DNA of 64,000 nt from positions 22,897 through 86,896 of the forward strand of contig MBPM02000168.1 in the NCBI GenBank assembly GCA_001695595.3, read 5' to 3'. This document shows, in pieces, positions 34,333-45,000 of this stretch. This stretch comes from Plasmopara viticola. Taxonomy: Eukaryota; Oomycota; Peronosporomycetes; Peronosporales; Peronosporaceae. The notes beneath the pieces were generated by a model, which did no database searches, had not been told where the DNA came from, and saw only the letters and a list, made by a program, of their open reading frames with translations. The translations under genes were made by a program, and so were the position numbers. Position 1 is the first letter of the stretch; each line of letters starts with the position of its first letter.

Positions 34333-36762
34333 CTCCCACTCGACTTGTCAGCCTTCGCCTTCTGTATACCAAGCTTGCTTCGGAGTACACAAAACTGCAT
34401 CGCAGGAATCGGCTTGGTCATTATGTCGGCAAGCATGTCGAGAGTAGAGATGTACTCGAGAATCACTTGACCATCTTCAACCTTTTCACGTACAAAATGG
34501 TATCGAATGTCGATGTGCTTGGTTCGTGTATGAGCTTCCGGGTTCTTCGCTAGTGCAATCGAGCCTTGATTATCTTCATAAATCTTGATCGCTGCATCCG
34601 GGGACATCTCTCCCAGCTCACACATAAACGCCTTGAGCCATATTGCCTCTTGCGTAGCCTCTGACAATGCCATGTATTCAGCTTCCGTAGACGACAGTGC
34701 CACCGTACGCTGTTTCTTGCTCTTCAAGCTGACACATCCACCGCTCATCATAAAGGCGTAGCCGCTTGTACTCCTTCGCGACATTGTATCTCCGGCCCAG
34801 TCCGCATCCGAAAATCCTTGCAATTGATCATGATTCGCTGCTTGAAATTCAATACCGTGCGTCCTTTGTACCTTGGATATACCTGAAGACTTTCTTTAAC
34901 GCTTGCCAGTGTGTCGGACATGGGTCTGCTGCAAATTGGCTGAGTACTCCCACTGCCGCAGCGAGATCCGGACGCGTACCGACCATAAGATACATCAGGC
35001 AACCAATAGCATTTCGATATGGCACACCGGTCATGGTTTCACCGTGTTTGCATCCTCCTTCGCACATTGACTTGGTAAGTTTGAGTCCTGGATCTTGCGG
35101 AGTTCTGACGGGCTTGCTCTTTTCCATATTGAACTTGGTTAAAATTTCGCACGCGAACTTGGTTTGCCGCATCGTCAGAGTCCCGATCTTCAAATTTTGC
35201 TCGATCTCAATTCCAAGAAAGAAGTGAAGTTGCCCCAAATCCGTCATCTCGAATCGTTTGCTGAGTGCGTGCTTGGTTTCCTGGAGCATCTTGCTAGCAT
35301 TGCAGGCCAAAATTAGATCGTCGACGTAAAGTGCTACGAACATCATGTCATGGCCATCCCGCTTCACATACACGCAGTGATCAGATTCACACTTCTTGAA
35401 GTCCAGGCCCAACATGAAGTCGTCAATGGTTTTGTTCCACATGCGAGGCGATTGCTTCAGCCCGTACAGTGACCGCTGTAACTTGCACACGTAGTCTGGG
35501 TTGGCCTTGTCTGTAAAGCCGTCAGGCTGCGTCATGTAGATATCTTCGTCAAGCTGGCCGTTGAGAAACGCTGTTTTGACATCCATCTGATGAAGTGCGA
35601 GTCCGTACTCGGCAGCCAGACTGAGTAAAATCCGAATCGACGTAAACTTGGCCACAGGTGCAAACGTTTCTTCATAATCAATGCCGAATTTTTGAGAGAA
35701 CCCTTTGGCCACCAAACGCGCTTTGAATCGCTCGACTTCGCCGGCTTGATTCTCCTTGACACGAAACACCCATCGATTGCCGATTGCCTTGCGTCCTTTT
35801 GGTAGTGGTACGAGCGTCCATGTCTTGTTCTTTTGTAGCGAGTCCATTTCCGAATCGCATGCCTTCTTCCATTTAGCTGCGTCGTCGGATTCCATCGCCG
35901 ACTTAAAGGTGGTCGGCAACTCTCCCACTGAATCCACAACGTACGCAGCCTCAAAGTCTTGCGCTGTGGCTGACATTTCTTCAAGTGATTGATATCGACC
36001 TTGTCGTTTAGACCTTGGCACTTCAGTTGCTTTTTCGAGCGATTGGGTCCGTTGGTGACGCTTACTGCCAGGCTCAACCTCTTCTTCCTGCGCAGATTCC
36101 TCGGCTTCGTATTCCATCTGGTCATGCTGTGAGGATTCCTGATCGGTCGCTTCATCATCATCCTGAACAACAACTTCATTGTAGCGACGGTTGCTCCTCC
36201 CACTGTCAAAAGTATCTTCCATAAACTTTGCGTCACGACTCACCAGCACACGACCACTTTCTATTTCTTCAAATCGATACGCTTTCTCATGTTCCGAGTA
36301 GCCAAGAAATCGACAGCGTACTGACCGAGCGTCAAACTTGCTGCGCTTTTCCTTTGGAATCGAGACAAAAGCATGGCATCCGAAAACCTTCAAATTCGTC
36401 AGCACAGGTCTTCTTTTAGTCCAATCTTGGTATGGCGATTTATCCATAGCAATACCTCGCGTCGGGCAACGATTGCGAAGGAAAGCGGAGGTCATAACAG
36501 CCTCTCCCCAATAAGTCTTTGGAAGTCCAGCGTGCTCGATCATGCATCTTGCACATTCCACCAAAGCCCGGTTTATGCGTTCAGCCACTCCATTAAGCTG
36601 TGGTGTATAAGGAGGCGTAAACTTCTGCTCGATACCACGTCGCTTGCAGAACTTGGCCATGTCACCCGATGTGTACTCACCTCCATTATCGCAGCGAAGT
36701 ACTTTGACAACTTTGCCAGTCTGAGTTTCGGCAAACGCAACAAACTCGGCAAATTTGGTGGC
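34278..36762 (-). pseudogene. A5 pol: integrase second half, RT and RNase H, one frameshift
   Basis: Read right to left: integrase from FVAFAETQTGK with second catalytic Asp (RCDNGGEYTS) and Glu (NGVAERINR), C-terminal domain (FDARSVRCRFLGYSEHEKAYRFEE), acidic linker, RT (QMDVKTAFLNGQLDEDIYM, YVDD in ALYVDDLILAC), connection, RNase H. One extra A near 34864 (IQGTK instead of IQGTR) shifts the frame just before the RNase H SDADWAG motif, after which the second frame is open to 34278, 18 codons inside the LTR. The right edge at 36762 is the A6 insertion. Confidence 0.9.
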
Positions 36763-37043
36763 TGTTGTCGAAGATGCTGGTGATGATACGCCTCGACCAG
36801 CGACTACATATCAGTAAGTATTGGTATCTGCAATCAGTTGATGACTGACTGAGGGAGCGGGTTCAAGATGGGCAAATGATCGGTTTCGGGATGGGAAGAT
36901 GATTGCGCCCGGATGGTGAGTTGTTCTGATTGGCTTAGATAAATCATTGGCTTAGAGGTAGCATGTAGTTGTGAACTAAGGACCTTTTTAAATATATTCA
37001 CTTTGCATTTTGCCAACTAGTGCTCACTTCGACCTTTTCAACA
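36763..37043 (+). repeat. 5' LTR of A6
   Basis: 281 bp, TGTTGTCGAAG...CTTTTCAACA. TTTAAATATATTCA at 36986-37000 is a candidate TATA element. A single 22-bp GATGATTGCGCCCGGATGG unit is present. Confidence 0.93.
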
Positions 37044-37059
37044 GGTTATGAGCCCAAGC
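37044..37059 (+). other. Primer-binding site of A6, overlapping the start codon
   Basis: GGTTATGAGCCCAAGC, no spacer from the LTR. The ATG at 37048 is the first codon. Confidence 0.82.
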
Positions 37060-40000
37060 CCCGCCGACTCTGCCTTCCCCTTCTCTGACTCTGCCTTCGC
37101 CACCATGGACGCGTCTATGCCAAGTCGAATCAACAAGTTCGACGGCACCAACTTTCACACCTGGAAGTTCAAGATGCAGATGGTGCTGGAGGAGAGGGAC
37201 CTGTGGGAAGTCGCAAGTGGTGAGATCAAGCTGGAGCACTGCACGAATGCGATGGATCAGTCGACTTACAAGAGGAAGTCTCGGAAAGCGCTAGCGATAA
37301 TCTGTCTTGCGATGGAAGACTCGCAACTGCCACTGGTCCGGTCGTCAAGTGGTGCGCATGATGCATGGTCGCGACTGGAAGGACACTTTGAGAAGAGGAG
37401 CCTCGCAAACAAGCTCTTTCTTCGTCGACGGTTTTTCACTACAATGATGGAAGAAGGTGATGATGTTCTGGAACACATCAACAAGCTCAAGACGCTAGCG
37501 GAGCAGCTCGATGCTGTAGGTGCCCCGGTGAGCGAGGACGACTTGGTTATCACGCTTCTTGGGAGTCTTAATGACTCGTACCAGTTTCTCATTACTGCAT
37601 TGGAATCTCGTGCAGACACTTTGACCTGGGAGCTGGTGACGTCTCGACTTCTCCATGAGGATATGAAGCGCAAGGAGCAGGGCGGCGATGGAGCTGCGTC
37701 TGGCCAAGCGTTCATGATGAAGGATGCGAAGCGCAAAGGACGACCGGTGAAGAAGACTGGTGCGTGCCATAATTGCGGCAAACAAGGACACTGGATCGCA
37801 GAATGCCCCTCGCGAGTCCAGAATGATGCTGAGCGATATCGATCGCAGCGGGCAAACGTCGCCCAGATTGAAGATTCTGGTGACTATCTTTTCTCGGTTG
37901 GCGGTAGCAGTGGCTCTGTCAAGCCGAATGACGTCTGGCTGGTCGATTCGGGGGCGACTCAGCATATGACAAGTTCCAAGAAGTTCATGAGGAGCTACAA
38001 GACTTTTCCCCCTATCGACGTACATCTGGCAGACGACGGCGTCGTACAAGCTATTGGCAGCGGTGACATTGTGATGGCTATGATGACGTCGCACGGAATC
38101 AAGAAGGGTGTGTTGACAAATGTGTGGCACATCCCCAAGTTGTCGAGAAATTTGTTTTCAGTTGGTCGCTTTACCAAGGACGTCGGGCCTGTTGTTTTCG
38201 ACAAGGAGGGATGCTTTGCCGAAACAAAAGGTGTCAAGTGGAAAATCGGTGCGCGCGAAGGAAAAGGATTATTTCGGCTGCACATGACTCCGGTTGCTCG
38301 TGAAGAAGCAAATACGGTCAAGACTTTGACAAGCAACGAGGACACTTCATATTTGTGGCATCTTCGACTTGGTCATATTGGTCACGACGGGCTGAACGCA
38401 ATCGTGAGGAAGAATCTCGCCACTGGAATCGACATTACGTCTGTGAACAAGTGGGAGATTTGTGGTGGCTGTGCACTGGGTAAGCAGACTCGTTTACGGT
38501 TCCAATCGATGTCGACGGATCGAGCGAAGGAGCTTTTGGAGGTTATACACAGCGATGTGTGCGGTCCCATGAAGTCTCCAACGTTTAGTGGCAAGCGCTA
38601 CTTCGTGACGTTCATCGACGACAAGTCAAGATATTGCGTCGTCTATCTGATCAAGAGCAAGTCAGAAGTCGTGGACAAGTTCGCCAATTTTGTGGCATTC
38701 GCAGAAAAGCAGACCGGCAAACGCGTAAAATCTCTTCGCAGTGACAACGGTGGCGAGTATGCATCCACGAAAATGGCCAAGTTTTGCTCGGATAATGGAA
38801 TTGTGCTCAAGTATACGCCGCCGTACACACCGCAGCTTAACGGAGTTGCGGAGCGTATGAATCGGACGCTTGTGGAATGCGCAAGGTGCATGTTGGAGCA
38901 CGCGGGTCTCGCCAAACACTACTGGGGAGAAGCAGTTATGACAGCAATCTTTCTTCGAAATCGGTGTCCATCGCGTGCTATCGAGCACCAGACGTCGCCT
39001 TTCGAGCTTTGGACAGCCAAGAAACCACTATTAGCCAACTTGAAAGTGTTTGGTTGTCACGCGTTCGTGCATGTTCCGAAGGAAAAGCGCTCGAAACTGG
39101 ATGCGAAAGCAATATTGTGTCGATTTTTGGGCTACTCGGAGCACCAAAAGACGTATCGCTTTGAAGAATTGTCGACTGGTCGAATCGTTATGAGTCGTGA
39201 TGCTCAGTTCAAGGAAGACACTTTCGACAGTGAAAGAACGGCTGTCGAAAATAAAAGCACTATTGTCGAGATTCATGATGAGGATGAAGGAATATCGACG
39301 GACGACGAAAACGAGTTTGAGCAAGAGCAGGATGAGACACACGACGCAAGTACGGACTTTGAACTGGGAAGCAAGCGGCACCCTCGTACTCAATCTTTGG
39401 AAAAGGTGACTGAAATTCCGCAGCCCAAGCGTCATGTGCCGAAATACCAACGCTCGACACTCGAAGAAATGTCGGCTCTAGCTACAATTCGCGAAGAGGG
39501 CTACGAAGCCGCCCACGTCGTGTATTCAGTGGGAGAATTGCCGACAACGTTTAAGTCGGCGATGGAATCCAGTGACGCGGGCCAATGGAAAGCTGCATGC
39601 GACTCGGAGCTAGAGTCACTCCACAAGAACAAGACTTGGGATCTTGTTCCTCTGCCTAAAGGACGCAAAGCGATCGGCTGCAGATGGGTGTTTCGAGTCA
39701 AGGAAAACCAAGATGGGATTATCGAGCGGTTCAAGGCGCGACTCGTTGCCAGGGGATTTTCACAAAAGTTTGGAGTTGATTATGAGGAGACATTTGCGCC
39801 GGTGGCGAAGTTTACTTCAATTCGCATCGCGTTGAGTATGGCTGCCAAGTACGGTTTGACGCTACATCAGATGGACGTGAAGACTGCTTTCTTAAACGGA
39901 GTTCTGGATGAAGAAATTTATATGCATCAGCCTGAAGGATATGTGAGCGAAAACGAACAAGATCATGTATGTAAGCTGAAGCGCTCGTTGTACGGCCTTA

Positions 40001-41178
40001 AGCAATCACCGCGCATGTGGAACCAAACCATCGACGACTTTATGATCAAGATGAGTTTCAGCAAGTGTGAGTCCGATCACTGTGTCTACATCAAGCGCGT
40101 GGACGACGATATGGTTATTGTTGTGCTGTACGTGGATGATCTCATTGTAGCAAGCAGCAACAACTCGCTCCTTGTCTCCACCAAGCGTGCGCTAAGCGAC
40201 CGATTTGAGATGACTGACCTCGGCGAGCTCAAGTACTTTCTCGGTATGGAAATCGGTCAAGACCAAGTATCCGGTCGAGTCACGATGCGACAGACCAAGT
40301 TTCTCAAGTCAATTCTGAGCAAGTTTGGAATGCAAGATAGCAAGCCGGTCAAGACGCCTCAAGAAGCAGGGCTCAAGCTGACAAAGAACATGTGTGAAGG
40401 CGGCTGCAAGCATGAAGTTACGATGAAGAACGTGCCTTATCGAAGTTGTGTCGGTGGCATAATGTATCTTATGGTTGCGACGCGACCGGACCTTGCTGCG
40501 GCTGTGGGAGTTCTAAGCCAGTTTGCTGCTGATCCGTGTCCGACGCATTGGCAAGCACTCAAGCGGGTTCTGCGATACTTAAAGGCAACGGAAACGCATG
40601 GACTTCAGATTTCAAGTTGCGGTTCAGCTAAGTTACTTGGGTATTCGGATGCAGACTGGGCTGGAGACATCGAATCTCGCCGAAGTACAAGCGGCTATGC
40701 GTTTACACTTAATAATGGATGCATCAACTGGCGAAGTAAGAAGCAACGAAGTGTGGCGCTTTCCTCAACAGAGGCGGAGTACATGGCTTTATCAGAAGCC
40801 ACTCAAGAAGCGGTTTGGCTCAAGGTATTTCTATGCGAGCTTGGTGAGATGACTTCCAATGAGTCTGTCAAGATATTTGAGGACAATCAAGGTTCTATTG
40901 CGTTGGCCAAGAATCCAGAATTTCACAAGCGGACAAAACATATCGACATTCGCTACCACTTTGTGCGAGAAAAGGTTGAGGACGGCCAAGTCAACCTTGA
41001 GTACATCCCTACGCAAGACATGCTGGCCGACATAATGACGGAGCCAATTCCATCCACGCAGTTCGATGTTCTGCGTTCAAGACTTGGGATACAAGGCGTC
41101 GCCGTTGCCGAGTCGAGTGGGAGTGTTGTCGAAGATGCTGGTGATGATACGCCTCGACCAGCGACTACATATCAGTAA
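37048..41178 (+). CDS. A6 Copia gag-pol polyprotein (1376 aa, intact)
   Basis: Single uninterrupted polyprotein that would supply all proteins for replication through an RNA intermediate. By residue: gag 1-235 (INKFDGT, HTWKFKMQM, LANKLFLRRRFF); zinc knuckle CHNCGKQGHWIAEC 240-253; aspartic protease DSGATQH from 300; integrase zinc domain from H438 with C472/C475; catalytic D503, D566, E602 (35-residue spacing); C-terminal domain YRFEEL; acidic linker about 710-800; RT with D943 (QMDVKTAFLNG) and YVDD 1028-1031; RNase H D1201, E1242, D1279 and D1328. Length is normal for Copia. There is no frameshift between gag and pol, so gag excess must be set another way. The last 18 codons lie in the 3' LTR, and ESSGSV spans the polypurine tract. 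Confidence 0.96.
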   Translation: MSPSPADSAFPFSDSAFATMDASMPSRINKFDGTNFHTWKFKMQMVLEERDLWEVASGEIKLEHCTNAMDQSTYKRKSRKALAIICLAMEDSQLPLVRSSSGAHDAWSRLEGHFEKRSLANKLFLRRRFFTTMMEEGDDVLEHINKLKTLAEQLDAVGAPVSEDDLVITLLGSLNDSYQFLITALESRADTLTWELVTSRLLHEDMKRKEQGGDGAASGQAFMMKDAKRKGRPVKKTGACHNCGKQGHWIAECPSRVQNDAERYRSQRANVAQIEDSGDYLFSVGGSSGSVKPNDVWLVDSGATQHMTSSKKFMRSYKTFPPIDVHLADDGVVQAIGSGDIVMAMMTSHGIKKGVLTNVWHIPKLSRNLFSVGRFTKDVGPVVFDKEGCFAETKGVKWKIGAREGKGLFRLHMTPVAREEANTVKTLTSNEDTSYLWHLRLGHIGHDGLNAIVRKNLATGIDITSVNKWEICGGCALGKQTRLRFQSMSTDRAKELLEVIHSDVCGPMKSPTFSGKRYFVTFIDDKSRYCVVYLIKSKSEVVDKFANFVAFAEKQTGKRVKSLRSDNGGEYASTKMAKFCSDNGIVLKYTPPYTPQLNGVAERMNRTLVECARCMLEHAGLAKHYWGEAVMTAIFLRNRCPSRAIEHQTSPFELWTAKKPLLANLKVFGCHAFVHVPKEKRSKLDAKAILCRFLGYSEHQKTYRFEELSTGRIVMSRDAQFKEDTFDSERTAVENKSTIVEIHDEDEGISTDDENEFEQEQDETHDASTDFELGSKRHPRTQSLEKVTEIPQPKRHVPKYQRSTLEEMSALATIREEGYEAAHVVYSVGELPTTFKSAMESSDAGQWKAACDSELESLHKNKTWDLVPLPKGRKAIGCRWVFRVKENQDGIIERFKARLVARGFSQKFGVDYEETFAPVAKFTSIRIALSMAAKYGLTLHQMDVKTAFLNGVLDEEIYMHQPEGYVSENEQDHVCKLKRSLYGLKQSPRMWNQTIDDFMIKMSFSKCESDHCVYIKRVDDDMVIVVLYVDDLIVASSNNSLLVSTKRALSDRFEMTDLGELKYFLGMEIGQDQVSGRVTMRQTKFLKSILSKFGMQDSKPVKTPQEAGLKLTKNMCEGGCKHEVTMKNVPYRSCVGGIMYLMVATRPDLAAAVGVLSQFAADPCPTHWQALKRVLRYLKATETHGLQISSCGSAKLLGYSDADWAGDIESRRSTSGYAFTLNNGCINWRSKKQRSVALSSTEAEYMALSEATQEAVWLKVFLCELGEMTSNESVKIFEDNQGSIALAKNPEFHKRTKHIDIRYHFVREKVEDGQVNLEYIPTQDMLADIMTEPIPSTQFDVLRSRLGIQGVAVAESSGSVVEDAGDDTPRPATTYQ
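41110..41123 (+). other. Polypurine tract of A6, inside the coding sequence
   Basis: GAGTCGAGTGGGAG, immediately before the 3' LTR. It encodes the conserved ESSGS of every lineage A polyprotein. Confidence 0.75.
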
Positions 41179-41403
41179 GTATTGGTATCTGCAATCAGTT
41201 GATGACTGACTGAGGGAGCGGGTTCAAGATGGGCAAATGATCGGTTTCGGGATGGGAAGATGATTGCGCCCGATGGTGAGTTGTTCTGATTGGCTTAGAT
41301 AAATCATTGGCTTAGAGGTAGCATGTAGTTGTGAACTAAGGACCTTTTTAAATATATTCACTTTGCATTTTGCCAACTAGTGCTCACTTCGACCTTTTCA
41401 ACA
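41124..41403 (+). repeat. 3' LTR of A6
   Basis: 280 bp, one G shorter than the 5' LTR near 41271. It includes the last 55 bases of the polyprotein gene. Confidence 0.93.
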
Positions 41404-41801
41404 GTGGCAACTTCAGACTTGTTTCGCAGCAAAAATACCGTTGTAAAGTGCGAGTACTCGTCGGTGAAAGTGACATAATACCGCTTGCCGCTAAAAGTCG
41501 TCGACTGCATAGGTCCACACACATCACTGTGAATTACTTCCAACAGTTTCTTTGCATGATAAGGCGACTTTGGCATAAAACTCACTCGCGTTTGTTAGCC
41601 AAGTGCACAACCATCACACAGCTCCCACTGTTTTACGGAAGCGAGGTCAATGCCAACACCATAGTTTTTCTTGACGATAGTTTCCAGACCACTATGTCCA
41701 ATGTGCCCAAGTCGAAGGTGCCAGAGGTACGAAGTGGTGTCCCCATGACATCCCGACGAGCTTGTCACATTGGCTTCGTTGGTGCTGACTGGCGTCATAC
41801 A
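41404..41801 (-). pseudogene. A5 integrase, middle block
   Basis: Minus strand, between A6 and A7: MTPVSTNEANVTSSSGCHG, integrase zinc domain (LWHLRLGHIGH, CDGCALG), then the first catalytic Asp (HSDVCGPM) and LLRNKSEVAT, which joins KFAEFVAF across A6. A TAA at about 41597 replaces the Lys of GKQTRV, so A5 is inactive. Confidence 0.88.
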
Positions 41802-42080
41802 TGTTGTAAGAAGCACTTGTGCTGTAGATGGCAAAATGCAAAGTGAATATATTTAAAAGGTCCTTAGTTCACAACTACATGCTACCTCTAAGCCAATGAT
41901 TTATCTAAGCCAATCAGAACGACTCACCATCCGGGCGCAATCATCTTCCCATCCCGAAACTGATCTTTTGCCCATCTTGAACCCGCTCATTCAGTCAGTC
42001 ATCAATTGATTGCAGATACCCGTACTTACCGATATATAGCCGCTGGTCGAGGCGTTTCTGCGCCAGCATCTTCGACAACA
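41802..42080 (-). repeat. 3' LTR of A7
   Basis: 279 bp; plus-strand edges TGTTGTAAGAAG and CTTCGACAACA. One 22-bp unit, where A3 has two. Confidence 0.92.
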
Positions 42081-45000
42081 CTCCCACTCGACTCGACAGC
42101 CTTTTGAGCTTGAATGCCGAGCATGCTTCGAAGTTTGCAGAATTGCGTAGCCGGAATTGACTTCGTCATGATATCGGCCAGCATATCCTGAGTTGGACAG
42201 TACTCAAGCACCACTTGATTGGCTTCAACCTTCTCGCGCACGAAGTGGTATCGAATGTCGATGTGCTTAGTGCGCTTGTGAAACTCCGGGTTCTTGGCCA
42301 GCGCGATCGAGCCTTGATTGTCGTCATAGATCTTGATCGCCTCGTCGTTCCTTATTTCGCCGAGTTCGCACATAAAGGTCTTAAGCCACACTGCTTCTTG
42401 TGTAGCCTCTGAAAGCGCCATGTATTCGGCTTCCGTCGATGAAAGTGCCACTGTCCGCTGTTTCTTGCTTCGCCAGCTAACACATCCGCCGTTTAGCTTG
42501 AACAAATATCCGCTTGTGCTTCTGCGAGGCTCAATGTCTCCAGCCCAATCTGCATCTGGATAGCCATTAGCTTGGCGGTGCCGTTGCGCGTAAATTCGAG
42601 TCCATATGTTGGTGTTGCTTGAAGATACCGCAATACGCGCTTGAGAGCTTGCCAGTGTGTTGGACAGGGATCAGACGCAAATTGGCTGAGGGCGCCTATT
42701 GCCGCAGCGAGATCCGGACGCGTCGCCACCATCAAGTACATGATAGCTCCAACAGCACTTCGGTAAGGCACATTCTTCATGGTTTCTTCATGTTTGCAGC
42801 CGCCCTCGCACATGTTCTTCTTCAACTTAAGTCCAGGGTCTTGGGGCGTCCTCACAGGCTTACTTTCTTGCATGCCAAACTTGATTAGTATTGACCTCAG
42901 GAAATTCGTTTGCCGCATCGTTGCTTGGCCAGCCTTGTGGTCGACCTTGATCTCAACACCGAGAAAATACCTAAGTTCACCAAGATCTGTCATCTCAAAC
43001 CGATTGCTCAGCATGCGCTTAGTCGATTCAATGAGCTCTTCGTTGCCACTTGCGATGATAAGGTCGTCAACGTAAAGAACCACAAAAGCCATGTCACCAT
43101 TACCATTCCGTTTGACGTACACACAATGGTCTGAGTCGCACTTGATAAAACCAATCTTGAGCATGAAATCATCAATGGTTTGGTTCCACATGCGAGGTGA
43201 CTGTTTTAAGCCGTACAACGATCGCTTGAGCTTGCAAACGTAGTCGGGGTGAGTTGCGTCAACGTATCCGTCCGGCTGTGTCATATAGATGTCTTCATCG
43301 AGCATACCGTTCAGAAACGATGTCTTCACATCCATTTGGTGAAGCAAAAGATTGTACCTGGCTGCCAAACTCAGCACGATCCGAATCGAGGTGAACTTGG
43401 CCACAGGTGCGAAAGTTTCCTCATAGTCGATGCCAAACTTCTGCGAAAAACCCTTTGCAACCAGTCGAGCCTTGTATCGCTCAACTCGACCATCCTGGTT
43501 TTCTTTGACACGAAACACCCATCTGCAGCCGATTGCTTTGCGTCCTTTTGGCAGTTGCACGATATCCCAAGTGTCATTTCTAAACAGCGAGTCGATCTCC
43601 GAGTCACATGCTGTTTTCCATTTGCTTGCGTTCTTGGATTCCATAGCCGACTTGAACGTAGTTGGCATATCTCCCCCTGAATCCATGACGTAAGCAGCTT
43701 CAAAGCTTGAGCCATCTTGAGCTGCTGCTGACATCTCATCAAGGCCTTGGTTTCTGCTATACCGAGTAGAGTGCGTATTGTAATGTGCGAACCGCTTGGC
43801 ATTTCTTGTTTCAGTAGCCTTCTCCAACGAATCCGTTCGCTGGTGTCTCTTGTTACCACTTTCATCGCTTTCTTCCATTTCCGCATCATCGTTTTGAACT
43901 TGGTCCTCATGCTGCGAGTCCTCATCCGTTGTATTTTCATCATGTATGTAGACTTCCTCTTGACGATAATCATGCTTTCCAATGTCGAAAACGTCTTCCA
44001 TGAATTGCGCGTCTCGGCTTACCAGCACACGACCACTCTTGATTTCCTCGAACCGATACGCTTTTTCATGATCCGAATACCCGATAAATCGACAGCGAAC
44101 CGATCGGGCATCAAACTTTGCGCGCTTTTCTTTAGGCACCGTCACATACGCATGACAACCAAAGACTTTCAGATTCGCAAGCAATGGCTTCTTTCCCGTC
44201 CAAGCTTGATATGGCGAAATGTCTTGATTGAGAGCGCGCGTTGGACACCGATTTCGAAGAAACATAGCTGTCATGACTGCTTCACCCCAGTACACCTTCG
44301 TCAATCCAGCATGCTCCATCATGCAGCGTGCACATTCCACCAATGTTCTGTTCATTCGCTCCGCCACTCCGTTAAGCTGAGGAGTGTAGGGCGGCGTAAA
44401 TTTCTGCACGATTCCATGATTGCTGCAAAACTTGGCCATTTCGCTCGAAGTGTACTCTCCGCCATTATCACTGCGAAGCGTTTTCACTCGCTTTCCTGTT
44501 TGGTTTTCGGCAAGAACGACAAAATTTGCGAATTTCGCGGCTACTTCCGACTTGTTTCGCAGCAAGTAAACCATGCAAAAATGTGACTTGTCATCAATAA
44601 ATGTGACAAAGTAACGCTTTCCACCAAAAGTCGATGTCTGCATCGGCCCACACACATCGCTGTGAATTACCTCAAGCAGTTGCTTTGAACGGCTTGGTGA
44701 CAAATTTGAGAAACTCACTCTCGTTTGTTTACCGAGTGAGCACCCGTCACACTTCTCCCACTGTTTAACTGAACCCATGTCAAGTCCGTAGCCGATCTTT
44801 TTCTTAATCATAGTGTCGAGACCACCATAGCTAATATGACCAAATCGAAGGTGCCAGAGGTACGAATTGGTGTCCCCATGGCATCCCGACGAAGTTATCA
44901 CATTAGCCTCATCCGGAAGAAGTGGCGTCATGCAGAGCTTGAACAGGCCTTTGCCTTCGCGAGCACCAAGTTTCCACTTGAGGCCCTTGGTCATAGCAAA

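Larger units (their letters stand above)
36763..41403 (+). mobile_element. A6: complete, apparently intact lineage A Copia element
   Basis: 4641 bp. LTRs 36763-37043 and 41124-41403 differ by a single missing G (CCCGGATGG against CCCGATGG). The target duplication is GTGGC (36758-36762 and 41404-41408). Primer-binding site, 1376-codon ORF and polypurine tract are all present. By sequence it is the youngest or among the youngest insertions here and the best candidate for a mobile copy. Its host A5 resumes in frame on the other side. Confidence 0.95.
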
